From assembly GCA_965204465.1 (NCBI GenBank), contig OZ241995.1, positions 1,116,001 through 1,180,000 on the forward strand: a DNA stretch of 64,000 bases. The letters are read 5' to 3'. The notes below the pieces were generated by a model, which searched no databases, was not told the DNA's origin, and saw only the letters and a list, made by a program, of their open reading frames with translations. Positions 7,865 through 16,240 of the stretch are shown here, one piece after another (positions within the stretch are counted from its first letter, which is position 1; every line of letters starts with the position of its first letter). Source of the DNA: CBDBES01 sp965204465. GTDB taxonomy: Bacteria; Spirochaetota; Leptospiria; Turneriellales; CBDBES01. Position numbers and translations under genes: made by a program.

Positions 7865-8935
7865 ATGAACAACAGTAAAGAATTTATGCCCCAAAAGTGG
7901 TTGATCGTATTTTTGGTGCCTCTTGCTCTTTTATGGCTTGGTTGCACTGATGAAGCCAATACCCCCAATGAGACGAATAAAACTCAAAGGGAAGCGGGCA
8001 TTAAATCCCCTGCAAATGGCAGTTCTTTTTCAAAAGGAGAAGATATTTCATTTCAATTAAGTAAAACGGATTTGGATATGCAAGGCATAGATCTTTATCT
8101 GGATAGGCGAAAAATTGATATTCATCAAGGGGATATGCTACCTGAACTTTCAGTAGGTGAGCATAAACTAAGGTTGGACATAAGCAACAAAACGGTGGAT
8201 GAGGTGATTTTTACTGTAAAGAAATTGCCTGATGAATCAATGGAATATATGTTCAGGTTCAAATTCAGTTCTTTAAAGGGGGATGGTTACCTATATCCAA
8301 GTGCCTGTTTACCTAAGAAAGGTATTCAAACGAGGCTCACAAAACAAGATGATTCCGAATGGAAAGATTTTTTACCCAATATATTCACCATGAGCAAGGA
8401 ATGGAATGCCCTGACTGCTTCCTGGCAAGAGGGAAGGGGAGAATATGGCCCCCCTCCCTGTCTCTTGAATAGGGATAAGGTGCATGCAAATGAAGTTTTT
8501 ATTGACTTCTATATAAAGGCAAACAGAAGCAAGCATCTTTCTAAACCAATAAGGATCAATTTTGAATCTAACAGGAGTTCACTTGGTCGTAGAGCCGGGC
8601 TTTTGATCCGCTCTATTTCAGAAATGCGAGAAATTCTGGGTATTAGGGACAGTATACCCAGAAGCTATCGCATAGATTTCTCAAAAAAGAGTATTCTGAC
8701 TCTAAGTTATTTTCGTGTCGTACCCGAGTCAGGAGGTTGTCATCTAACTTCTATTTATGACAACCTTACTGCCATTTACGAATGGAATAATAAATTGTAC
8801 GTTATGACGAAGGCCGTAACAAATGAAATCGTATATCCTGAAGGCCCTTGTTTTGCAATTTTGACAGGCTTCAGTAGAAGCCTAATTCTTGATTACGCCA
8901 AAGACCTTCCTGTAGAGTTTATAGAGATTCCGTAG
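7865..8935 (+). CDS. Exported lipoprotein with Ig-like domain, paralog 2
   Basis: 356 residues. Lipobox at residues 23-27 (LWLGC, lipidated Cys27). Ig-like segment follows (IKSPANGSSFSKGEDISF). The C-terminal domain has conserved PSACLP and PPCLLN cysteines and the DFSKKSIL / YEWNNKLYVMTKA / DYAKDLPVEF blocks. The middle and end (for example SEMREILGIRDSIPRSYR) are closest to paralog 1. The N-terminal third is nearly identical to paralogs 3 and 4. Good AGGAGG ribosome site. It is followed by the CAAGCC/GGCTTG hairpin, from which paralog 3 starts almost directly. Confidence 0.75.
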   Translation: MNNSKEFMPQKWLIVFLVPLALLWLGCTDEANTPNETNKTQREAGIKSPANGSSFSKGEDISFQLSKTDLDMQGIDLYLDRRKIDIHQGDMLPELSVGEHKLRLDISNKTVDEVIFTVKKLPDESMEYMFRFKFSSLKGDGYLYPSACLPKKGIQTRLTKQDDSEWKDFLPNIFTMSKEWNALTASWQEGRGEYGPPPCLLNRDKVHANEVFIDFYIKANRSKHLSKPIRINFESNRSSLGRRAGLLIRSISEMREILGIRDSIPRSYRIDFSKKSILTLSYFRVVPESGGCHLTSIYDNLTAIYEWNNKLYVMTKAVTNEIVYPEGPCFAILTGFSRSLILDYAKDLPVEFIEIP

Positions 8936-8954
8936 CCCGTATTTTGATCAAAGA

Positions 8955-8976
8955 CAAGCCTAAAAATAGTGGCTTG
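8955..8976 (+). repeat. Inverted repeat after lipoprotein gene 2
   Basis: Same CAAGCC/GGCTTG hairpin as at 6394. Here it lies only ten bases before the start of paralog 3 instead of before a 51-bp array. Confidence 0.6.
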
Positions 8977-8986
8977 GCAAGAGAGG

Positions 8987-10063
8987 ATGATTTTAATAAA
9001 GAAGATGATACGAAATATTCTGTTTACCTTTCTGTTACTACCTTATTTTTTAGGGTTTAGTTGCACAGACAACTCCAATATTGCTGATAACAATTCAGAC
9101 GAATATGATGTGGTTCCTCAAAGGGAAGCGGGCATTAAATCCCCTGCAAATGGTAGTTCTTTTTCAAAAGGAGAAGATATTTCATTTCAATTAAGTAAAA
9201 CGGATTTGGATATGCAAGGCATAGATCTTTATCTGGATAGACGAAAAATTGATATTCATCAAGGGGATATGCTACCTGAACTTTCAGTAGGTGAGCATAA
9301 ACTAAGGTTGGACATAAACAACAAAACGGTGGATGAGGTAACCTTTAATGTAACAGAAGCGGAATATACGTTCAGATTCAAATTCAGTTATTTAAATGCG
9401 GATGGTGGCCTATATCCAAGTGCCTGTTTACCTAAGAAAGGTATTCAAACGAGGCTCACAAAACAAGATGATTCCGAATGGAAAGATTTTTTGCCAAATA
9501 TATTCACCATGAGTAAGGAATGGAATGCCTTAACTACTTCCTGGCAAGAGGGAAGGGAAGAATATGGCCCCCCTCCCTGTCTCTTGAATGAAGATAAGGC
9601 GCATGCAAATGAAGTTTTTATTGACTTCTATATAAAGGCAAATAAAAGTAAGCATCTTTCTAAGTCAATATGGATCAATTTTGAATATCGTAGAATATCG
9701 CGTTATAATAATTTTAAGGCCGGGCTTTTGATCCGTTCTCTTTCAGAAATGCAAGAACTTCTGGGTTATCGTAACAGGATACCCGAAAGATATCGTATAG
9801 ATTTTTCAAAAAAGAGTATTTTGACTCTAAAGGGCCCTACTATTGATGGATGCGAAATCAGTGGTTGTGGTTTCGCTTCTGCTTATGACATCCTTGCCGC
9901 CATTTACGAGTGGAATAATAAATTATACATTATGACAAAAGTCGCACCAAAAGAAATATTATATCCCGTGGGTCCTTGTACTGCATGCTTGCAAGGTTCC
10001 AATGCCATCCTAATTCTGGATTACGCCAAAGACCTTCCCTTAGAGTTCATAGAGATTCCGTAG
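8987..10063 (+). CDS. Exported lipoprotein with Ig-like domain, paralog 3
   Basis: Start chosen at ATG 8987; GTG 8969 lies inside the 3' hairpin of the previous gene and ATG 9005 is also possible. The signal peptide (IRNILFTFLLLPYFLGFSC) differs completely from those of the other paralogs and has a relaxed FSC lipobox. From QREAGIKSPANGSSF onward it matches paralog 2 and then paralog 4. The C-terminal variant SEMQELLGYRNRIPERYR and the segment GPTIDGCEISGCGF are shared with paralog 4. No leader of its own, so it is probably co-transcribed with paralog 2. Confidence 0.72.
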   Translation: MILIKKMIRNILFTFLLLPYFLGFSCTDNSNIADNNSDEYDVVPQREAGIKSPANGSSFSKGEDISFQLSKTDLDMQGIDLYLDRRKIDIHQGDMLPELSVGEHKLRLDINNKTVDEVTFNVTEAEYTFRFKFSYLNADGGLYPSACLPKKGIQTRLTKQDDSEWKDFLPNIFTMSKEWNALTTSWQEGREEYGPPPCLLNEDKAHANEVFIDFYIKANKSKHLSKSIWINFEYRRISRYNNFKAGLLIRSLSEMQELLGYRNRIPERYRIDFSKKSILTLKGPTIDGCEISGCGFASAYDILAAIYEWNNKLYIMTKVAPKEILYPVGPCTACLQGSNAILILDYAKDLPLEFIEIP

Positions 10064-10082
10064 CCCGTATTTTGATCAAAGA

Positions 10083-10104
10083 CAAGCCTAAAAATAGTGG
10101 CTTG
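10083..10104 (+). repeat. Inverted repeat after lipoprotein gene 3
   Basis: CAAGCC/GGCTTG hairpin identical to those at 6394 and 8955, preceding array 3. Confidence 0.6.
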
Positions 10105-10133
10105 GCAAGAGAGGATGATCCTGATTCACCCCT

Positions 10134-10350
10134 TGTTCACCCAAAGGACACTGCACTGGCAGTTGCACTGCTAGCTTAGCATTTCTTTTCACCCAAGGGC
10201 ACTGCGCTAGCAGTTGCACTGCTAGCTTAGCATTTCTTTTCATTTCTTAATGCTGCTTCTTAGCTAATGTTAGCATTCTTATTTGTTCACCCAAGGGCAC
10301 TGCACTAGCAGTTGCACTGCTAGTTTAGTATTTCTTAATGAAATTTTTAT
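10134..10350 (+). repeat. 51-bp repeat array 3, degenerate
   Basis: Two adjacent units (first with the array-initial CACTGCACT variant). A ~50-bp interruption rich in TTAGC / AATGCTGC words follows, then one more unit at about 10284 that decays into AT-rich sequence before the third gpW-like gene. Confidence 0.85.
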
Positions 10351-10384
10351 TTACAGCATTCTATTCTCTTACTAACCTCTCTCT

Positions 10385-10609
10385 GTGTCATTCACCAGAG
10401 AAGAAATAGACGAATTCTACAATACATTCAAAGAAGCCTATCTGGCTCTAGCCAGCGGAGTAAAATCCTATACGATAAACACCGGAACCAGTAGCAGGTC
10501 CGTAAGCAGAGCAGATTTACCAGAAATAAAAAAGGAAATGATGTACTGGTCTAAAATGCGCAATCCGTCAGGTGACATAGAAACCATTCAGATAGAACCC
10601 AAACTATAA
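10385..10609 (+). CDS. gpW/DUF6148-like phage protein, copy 3
   Basis: 74 residues, protein identical to the 4117 copy. GTG start, TAATG junction to the following chimera remnant. Third instance of the same ~1.2-kb block of array end, gpW-like gene, chimera and leader. Confidence 0.55.
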   Translation: MSFTREEIDEFYNTFKEAYLALASGVKSYTINTGTSSRSVSRADLPEIKKEMMYWSKMRNPSGDIETIQIEPKL

Positions 10610-11177
10610 TGATCATTACGCATATAAAGACATACTGGAATAGATTAAGGAATATAGTAACAGGATATTATGACGCAGGACGTCGTGACTACCCTCTGTA
10701 AAGTCATGGCAACCCAAACTATTGACCGCAGATGAAGAATACATCAAAGACTATGATCTCATAAGAGCAAGAAGTAGGGACTTAGTGCGTAACAACCATC
10801 TGAATGTAAATAAGATCAAGGGCCAGTTATTTAGTTTTTTGCGATCAGAGGACAAGAATATGGCTGGTTATATGTCCTTTCCTGTTCAATACACACAGGA
10901 ATATTATAAGCAGCTTACGGTAGAGACATTGATCAAATCCAAAGACAGGCATGGTTTTTATCGCTATGAGTACAAAAAAGTAAGAGACAGGAATGAGGTT
11001 TTAGATTGTACAGTATATGCAAGAGCCGCATCGATCCACCTGGGAGTCGATCATTTTACAGACCTTCAGTGGGACTATCTTAAAAAGAAAATCTTAGAAA
11101 GTAAAACAGGATCCCTATATCATGAAAGACAAAGTTCTGCACGTGTTCAGGTCATCTCTGAAGGGATTGACGTATAA
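10609..11177 (+). pseudogene. Portal-terminase chimera, copy 3, frameshifted
   Basis: Starts MIITHIKTYWNRLRNIV like copy 1 but carries the same missing base after GRRD as copy 2, stopping at 10699-10701. The rest is open from 10722 to 11177 and almost identical to copy 1. Copies 2 and 3 share the lesion, so the frameshift predates that duplication, or copy 1 gained a base. Confidence 0.75.
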
Positions 11178-11378
11178 CAGACAAAGAGTCATAAAACAGG
11201 CAAAACCATTGATTTTCTGGAAAAAAATCCTCACCAATTGGCACCAGATCAATTCTTTTTTGCATTAAGGTAACTGGGTTAGAACGAAAACAGAATGCGA
11301 CACAGGGGATTTTTTATTTTTTTATTAACCATCATATGTATTTATTGAAGATGTAGGAAATTTTTTTAAATTTTTTTG

Positions 11379-11619
11379 TTGACAGAATATCAAATAATAA
11401 TCATTGACTTGGAAAAGACAGGCTAGCCCTAAAATTAATAAGGCTTTTGTCTTACTCTAATAGCAAATAAATAAAAGGCTTATTAAAAATAGGGCTTTTG
11501 TCTTACTCTAATATCAAATAAATAAAAGACTTATTAAAAATAAGGCTTTTGTCTTACTCTAATAGCACATAAATAAAAGGCTGACTAAAAAGTAGAAGAT
11601 ATATTAGGAGGATATACTT
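11379..11619 (+). promoter_or_regulatory. Shared leader with three tandem units, upstream of the subtilase
   Basis: Same block as upstream of the lipoprotein genes: TTGACA at 11379 and AATAATAATCATT at 11393-11405. The leader unit (AATAAGGCTTTTGTCTTACT, then AT-rich, then AAAAGGCTTATT) is repeated about three times between 11437 and 11582. Within a unit the two ends can pair (AATAAGGCTTTT with AAAAGGCTTATT, one mismatch). AGGAGG precedes the ATG at 11620. Leader copy number is one, one, three and two at the four loci. Confidence 0.5.
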
Positions 11620-12096
11620 ATGAGATTAAGTTTAAATTATGGAAGATTTTCATTTAAAAATTTATTTTTTGTCGCAGTATTAGGTTTGACTATCACCTTT
11701 TCTGCATGTATACAGAGTGGGGATACTTTGGGGAATTACTCAGATAGCAAAGCTGACATTACATTGATTGATAAAAGTAGTCGGCTATTAAGCGAATCTT
11801 TTGTATCTTTGCCTCCTGATGATGTCAATGAAGATGAAGCAATTCTGATACAAGAGAATAAAGTCGAGCATGCAGAACCTGATTATAATCTGGTAAAAAA
11901 TTCAAATGGTCTAAACGGAGTAGAAGGGTGGAGGGTAACCAAGGAAAAGGGAAATGGTTTTTTTTATCAGGGAAAAAACTCTTCTAATCTGGAATCTGGC
12001 AAGTACTTTGGCACATCTTATGGATGGAGTGTCAAAAGACAGATCATTGATTTGGAAGCGGAGTGCGTTATGTTGTCTTTAAGCATGCAGGCGTAA
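11620..12096 (+). CDS. Lipoprotein subtilase, 5' part: signal peptide and first half of an FBA-like domain
   Basis: 158 residues, with a lipoprotein signal peptide ending at FSAC. Residues ~90-148 strongly resemble the first half of the F-box-associated (FBA) domain of eukaryotic glycan-binding F-box proteins: NLVKNSNGLNGVEGW, then KYFGTSYGWSVKRQIIDLEAE. In FBA proteins this reads NL-x-x-N-P-x-G ... GW ... KYF-x-TS ... Q-(L/I/V)-(V/I)-D-L-x-AE. After IDLEAE the frame is wrong and stops at 12096. The continuation is in another frame from 12063. About 75 residues of a normal FBA domain are missing at the junction, so an internal deletion plus frameshift has split the gene. Likely not functional as a whole. 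Confidence 0.7.
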   Translation: MRLSLNYGRFSFKNLFFVAVLGLTITFSACIQSGDTLGNYSDSKADITLIDKSSRLLSESFVSLPPDDVNEDEAILIQENKVEHAEPDYNLVKNSNGLNGVEGWRVTKEKGNGFFYQGKNSSNLESGKYFGTSYGWSVKRQIIDLEAECVMLSLSMQA

Positions 12097-13988
12097 GCAG
12101 CAGAGAAGAACCGCAAGAAGATTATTACGGCACACGAATGAGGAATGCTACATTAAACATAAGTTTTCCACAAGAATTTTCTATGAAAGAAAGCTCTGTT
12201 ATTGCAGAAGCTCTGCAAAACAAATTAAATGAGATGTCAGATCAAGAGATGATACCCGTTTCGGTTCTATGCAGGGATCCGCTGGTTAATGAAAATGATC
12301 TTTCCGCCTTTTCCGCTGGTTTCGAGGTGGACCAGGGCAATATCAAAAATGTTCAACTGGCTTCAAGTGATGAAGAGACGGTATCTGATCTAGAGCTGGT
12401 TTCTACTTTAGAGGAACAAGTAGAGATCATGAACCAAAAAGTCCTTTCTCAGATAAATCAAATGAAAAAGAAAAAAATTGAGGCTTATAGAGAAGATATT
12501 GATGAACTCACAGAGATGACGAATATAGATATAATGGGTCGTTCCTCTGGTGTAGCAGAATCCATTGGATTCGTTAAAGTTGAATTGAGCAAGGCAGAGA
12601 TAGAAACCATAGCTCAATATGAAAATATCGTACAGACAATAGATGTGCAATCAGAAGCAGACAATGACTTGGATTCTGCCTATACAGAGACAAAAATGGA
12701 CCAGGCCCATCATGTCGAACATGATTCTGCCAGACAAACAGGTTCGGGAGTCAATGTCTATATGTCTGAGGCGGATAATAACTGCTTTGACCCAAACACA
12801 TATAATTTTGGGACCTGGATTCCAGGATATATTCCAGATGTTGCATCAACAGGAAGGTATTGGGAGGATCGCCCTACTAGTGATCATGCTACACAAGTTG
12901 CTCAATCTCTAGTAGTTACTGCTCCTCATATTACTTTATATTGTTCTACTAAGAGTTATCTATTCTCTCGCAGTTTAAAAGATCGGATACATATCATCAA
13001 CTATTCTTGGACGGATCCCGGGTATGAAGGGGGTGCTGCTAATACTACTAGCTGGTTACCGCAAGACTCCTTATCCGATAGGTATGTTTGGAGAGATCGG
13101 ATAGCTATATTTAAGAGTGCTGGTAATAATTGTAATATTCCTGAGGGACACTGTCAAGTTACTTCCCCTGGAAAGGCGCACAATGTTATCACGGTTGGTG
13201 CTTATGATGATAGAACAGATAGGATGGGTACTTTTTCCCGTACAGTTGATCCAGAAACAAATGCGATCAAACCTGAGATCGTAGCCCCTGGTGTTTCTCT
13301 CCGATTTCCTGCTTCCGTTAATGCAAGTGAAGTCACATCTTGGAATAATCATCTTCTTAGCGGTACTAGCTATTCCACTCCTCTGGCGGCCGGTATGGCT
13401 GCCTCTGTTACATCAAGATATACTCTACTCAAAAAGCAACCTCATTTGATCAAGGCCAGTATGCTTGCTATGTCCGCCAAAGACATTCAAAGCGGGACTA
13501 GTGCCGATGGTGTAGGTGCCATTCAATGGAATGAGGATGGAAATTATCGTTACTGGTCGAACTATAATAATAATTTTCTGGTAACAGGCGGCTGGAAATT
13601 GATTCATGAATATAATGTTTATAGAAACAACAAAAAAGTCAGGGTCGTCATATCATGGCTCAATGATGTAAATAAATGTGACAGTAGCACAGCTAAATTA
13701 TGTATGGATATAGATTTAAAAGTTCATGGTCCTAATAATGAATATATAGATCATGACTACCGGAATAGCCATGATGATGAATATGCTCCAAATAACATAA
13801 CGAACAATAACTGGAGAATGGTAGAGTTCACGACAAGAAAAACAGGTAAATATAAGGTCTATGTATGGCGCCGTAGTAACTGGCATACAAAGACGAAAAG
13901 ATGCTTTCTGTGGATTTGTTGGGGGCATAAGAAGCATTACAGTAAAGTCAACCTGGGTCTTAGAATTGCCTACATTGATTATGATTAA
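12063..13988 (+). CDS. Subtilisin-like (S8) serine protease, 3' part with FBA-domain end
   Basis: The first ~30 residues (VRYVVFKHAG, then YYGTRMRNATLNI) match the last strands of an FBA domain, whose first half is in the overlapping frame upstream. Residues ~140-200 look like an inhibitor-type prodomain. The S8 domain has His275 (SDHATQVAQ), oxyanion Asn355 (SAGNN) and nucleophile Ser436 (SGTSYSTPLAAG). The catalytic Asp is less clear, perhaps Asp238 in YMSEADNN, where subtilases usually have a D-(T/S)-G motif. A C-terminal beta domain follows (RVVISWLNDV, then MDIDLKVHGPNNEYID). GTG 12063 is only the frame opening. The C-terminal 130 residues are duplicated at 14653. Confidence 0.85.
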   Translation: MRYVVFKHAGVSSREEPQEDYYGTRMRNATLNISFPQEFSMKESSVIAEALQNKLNEMSDQEMIPVSVLCRDPLVNENDLSAFSAGFEVDQGNIKNVQLASSDEETVSDLELVSTLEEQVEIMNQKVLSQINQMKKKKIEAYREDIDELTEMTNIDIMGRSSGVAESIGFVKVELSKAEIETIAQYENIVQTIDVQSEADNDLDSAYTETKMDQAHHVEHDSARQTGSGVNVYMSEADNNCFDPNTYNFGTWIPGYIPDVASTGRYWEDRPTSDHATQVAQSLVVTAPHITLYCSTKSYLFSRSLKDRIHIINYSWTDPGYEGGAANTTSWLPQDSLSDRYVWRDRIAIFKSAGNNCNIPEGHCQVTSPGKAHNVITVGAYDDRTDRMGTFSRTVDPETNAIKPEIVAPGVSLRFPASVNASEVTSWNNHLLSGTSYSTPLAAGMAASVTSRYTLLKKQPHLIKASMLAMSAKDIQSGTSADGVGAIQWNEDGNYRYWSNYNNNFLVTGGWKLIHEYNVYRNNKKVRVVISWLNDVNKCDSSTAKLCMDIDLKVHGPNNEYIDHDYRNSHDDEYAPNNITNNNWRMVEFTTRKTGKYKVYVWRRSNWHTKTKRCFLWICWGHKKHYSKVNLGLRIAYIDYD

Positions 13989-14008
13989 AGAATCTGGTTT
14001 TTAAAACA

Positions 14009-14473
14009 ATGACCATTTTTACTAAAAATATTTTTTTATTTTATTTTACCTTTAATAGTATTCTATGCTCGGAAATTGTAGATGATCAAACATCTAGATC
14101 AGATAAAGGTCTTCCTGTCTTCATTGAAGAGATCATTGCCCCTGAACAGGTTTCCTCTTCTGAAACAAGTTTTGATATTCGATTGAAAGGCAATACTTCT
14201 AAATCTGATATAAATTGCTCAAAAATTCAATACAATGCTACAGTGACGGAAACCAGTCTAAATTTATCCGTGGAAAGAGTTGCTCCGCCGCCCTTTCGGC
14301 TAGACGATGGTTCTATTTCTACTGCTTGCAATGATCAAGTAGTCCCTTTTGGTGAAAGGATTTATACGGTAAAGGCAAATCCTCATTTTGCTTTGGGTGA
14401 CTTTTTGATCACTATTCAAAATCCAGATTATCAAGGTGATGATCTTCAAAAAGTAGTGAAGATCGTCGAATAA
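14009..14473 (+). CDS. Small exported beta-rich protein, paralog 1
   Basis: 154 residues, with an N-terminal signal-like segment ending SILC at residue 20. A ~110-residue domain follows with two conserved cysteines and the blocks VSSSETSFDIRLKGNTSKSD, VPFGERIYTVKANP and GDDLQKVVKIVE. I do not recognise a family; the pattern suggests a small beta sandwich. It starts 20 bp after the subtilase and has a paralog at 15051 in the same position behind the duplicated protease end, so the pair protease-plus-small-protein duplicated together. Confidence 0.65.
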   Translation: MTIFTKNIFLFYFTFNSILCSEIVDDQTSRSDKGLPVFIEEIIAPEQVSSSETSFDIRLKGNTSKSDINCSKIQYNATVTETSLNLSVERVAPPPFRLDDGSISTACNDQVVPFGERIYTVKANPHFALGDFLITIQNPDYQGDDLQKVVKIVE

Positions 14474-14548
14474 TGATCTTTCAAAAGAAACAGAATTTAA
14501 TTGAAAGAAATCCATTCAATTCATCTATGATGGATCAAATATCCCCCC

Positions 14549-14652
14549 CTTGTTCACCCAAATGGCACTGCACTAGCAGTTGCACTGCCAGCTTAGCATT
14601 TCTTTTCACCCAAGGGCACTGCGCTGGCAGTTGCACTGCCAGCTTAGCATTA
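14549..14652 (+). repeat. 51-bp repeat array 4 (two units)
   Basis: Two units with fully paired second hairpin (GCTGGCAG / CTGCCAGC). The array ends at CTTAGCATT and passes directly into protease coding sequence at 14653, marking a recombination junction. Confidence 0.9.
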
Positions 14653-15058
14653 ATATAATGTTTATAGAAACAACAAAAAAATCAGGGTCGTCATATCATG
14701 GCTCAATGATGTAAATAAATGTGACAGTAGCACAGCTAAATTATGTATGGATTTAGATTTAAAAGTTCATGGTCCTAATAATGAATATATAGATCATGAC
14801 TACCGGAATAGCCATGATGATGTATATGCTCCAAATAACATAACGAACAATAACTGGAGAATGGTAGAGTTCACGACAAGAAAAACAGGTAAATATAAGA
14901 TTTATGTATGGCGCCGTAGTAACCGGTATTTATCAGTGAGGCTATGCAGCCCATTTTTTTCTAGTCGGCCTTTTTTTGTGGGGTGTCGTTCTACAGAAAT
15001 CAGGGTCTACAATAAAGTCAACCTGGGTCTTAGAATTGCCTACATTGATTATGATTAA
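14653..15058 (+). pseudogene. Duplicated 3' end of the subtilase gene
   Basis: Begins abruptly at the end of repeat array 4 and repeats the protease from the YNVYRNNKK codons to the stop. The encoded C-terminal beta domain (MDLDLKVHGPNNEYID onward) is nearly identical at first. A diverged cysteine-bearing stretch follows in place of the CFLWICWGHKK segment (about 14926-15003), then the shared ending KVNLGLRIAYIDYD. No signal peptide, FBA or catalytic domain is present. Its stop overlaps the start of the next gene by eight bases. Confidence 0.85.
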
Positions 15059-15470
15059 GTGGATCATTTTTTCTTCTTTAATTTTTGTTTCTTCTTCATG
15101 CTCTGAGTCTCCTGAGTCTGAGACTCAATATAGCATTAAGAATATCTATATTGAAGAAGTGGATGTTCCCAGAGAAGTTTCCTCTTCTGAAACAAGTTTT
15201 GATATTCGATTGAAAGGCAATACTTCTAAATCTGATATAAATTGCGAAGAAATCCGATATGAGTCTATAATAAGCAAAACAAGTCTGAAATTAGCAGTAA
15301 AAGGATATAGTTATCCTAGACTATGTAGTGCATTGATAGTTCCCTTTGGCGAAAGGGTTTATACGGTAAAGGCAAATCCTTATTTTGCTCTGGGTGATTT
15401 TATGATCACCATTCAAAATCCAGATCGTGCAGGTGATGATCTTCAAAAAGTAGTGAAGATCGTCGAATAA
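15051..15470 (+). CDS. Small exported lipoprotein, paralog 2
   Basis: 139 residues. The start ATG 15051 overlaps the stop of the duplicated protease end and gives a good signal peptide with lipobox VSSSC. An earlier in-frame start would read through protease sequence and is rejected. The mature part matches the 14009 paralog strongly in SSSETSFDIRLKGNTSKSDIN and in VPFGERVYTVKANPYFALGDF, but the central loop is diverged. Function unknown. Confidence 0.68.
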   Translation: MIKWIIFSSLIFVSSSCSESPESETQYSIKNIYIEEVDVPREVSSSETSFDIRLKGNTSKSDINCEEIRYESIISKTSLKLAVKGYSYPRLCSALIVPFGERVYTVKANPYFALGDFMITIQNPDRAGDDLQKVVKIVE

Positions 15471-15544
15471 TGATCTTTCAAAAGAAACAGAATTTAATTA
15501 AAATAAATCCATTCAATTCATCTATGATGGATCAAATATCCCCC

Positions 15545-15870
15545 CCTTGTTCACCCAAATGGCACTGCACTAGCAGTTGCACTGCCAGCTTAGCATTTCT
15601 TTTCACCAAAAGGGCACTGCGCTGGCAGTTGCACTGCTAGCTTAGCATTTCTTTTCACCAAAAGGGCACTGCGCTGGCAGTTGCACTGCTAGCTTAGCAT
15701 TTCTTTTCACCCAAGGGCACTGCGCTGGCAGTTGTACTGCCAGCTTAGCATTTCTTTTCACCCAAGGGCACTGCGCTAGCAGTTGCACTACTAGCTTAGC
15801 ATTTCTTTTCACCCAAGGGCACTGCACTGGCGGTTATACTGCCAGTTTAGCATTTCTTTTCACCCAGAGG
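15545..15870 (+). repeat. 51-bp repeat array 5 (six units plus a truncated one)
   Basis: Starts with the CTTGTTCACCC entry and a CACTGCACT unit, like arrays 2, 4 and 6. Units near 15717 carry compensated stems (GCTGGCAG / CTGCCAGC). The final unit is cut at CAGAGGGCA, where palindrome mosaic A begins, exactly as at the end of array 6. Confidence 0.92.
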
Positions 15871-16219
15871 GCATAGAAAAATGGAACACCATTCTATTTT
15901 CTGTTTTTTCTTCTTCCTAATTTACTCTTGAGTAAGACGAACGGTTGGGAACGCAGGCAAGGATGCCTGCGAAATGGAGCGTCTTTGCCATGGATGCAAA
16001 ACATGGATGTTTTGCAAGGCTGCCTGACCTTACCCCAAGCACCTGACATCCTATCAGGTCGCTTGCCCCTACAAAACATCCGTGTTTTGTAGGTTACAGG
16101 ATGTAACCCGTCCAGCCGCTTGTGCAGACGAAGTCTGTGAACTTCCATGTGAAAAAAGAAAGAAAAATAGCTATTCTTTTTACACAAAAAGACCTGTGCC
16201 CGTAGGGTGAAATGGGTAG
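15871..16219 (+). repeat. Palindrome mosaic A
   Basis: A dispersed element made of abutting perfect hairpins, many with CATCC/GGATG at the centre. GCAGGCA/TGCCTGC lies at 15953-15970, GCAAAACAT/ATGTTTTGC at 15996-16015 and CAAGCACCTGA/TCAGGTCGCTTG around 16036-16065. CTACAAAACA/TGTTTTGTAG is at 16069-16092 and GGTTACA/TGTAACC at 16092-16108. The right border reads CCTGTGCCCGTAGGGTGAAA then TGGGTAGCAA. Largely repeated at 17621-18105. Open frames through it are by-products. It runs straight into the leader of lipoprotein gene 4. Confidence 0.88.
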
Positions 16220-16240
16220 CAAAGTAGCAGGTTTTTTTTG

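Noticed and set aside
9976..10179. 67-residue plus-strand ORF, and its counterpart at 17395-17598
   Set aside because: They overlap the 3' ends of lipoprotein genes in another frame and run into the 51-bp arrays.
14747..15058. Stand-alone 103-residue protein
   Set aside because: It is the duplicated 3' end of the subtilase without its own start signals; recorded as a pseudogene fragment.
15894..16187. 97-residue minus-strand ORF, also 17870-18139 and plus-strand 17693-17926
   Set aside because: They lie wholly inside palindrome mosaics and end or change where modules are shuffled. No protein pattern.
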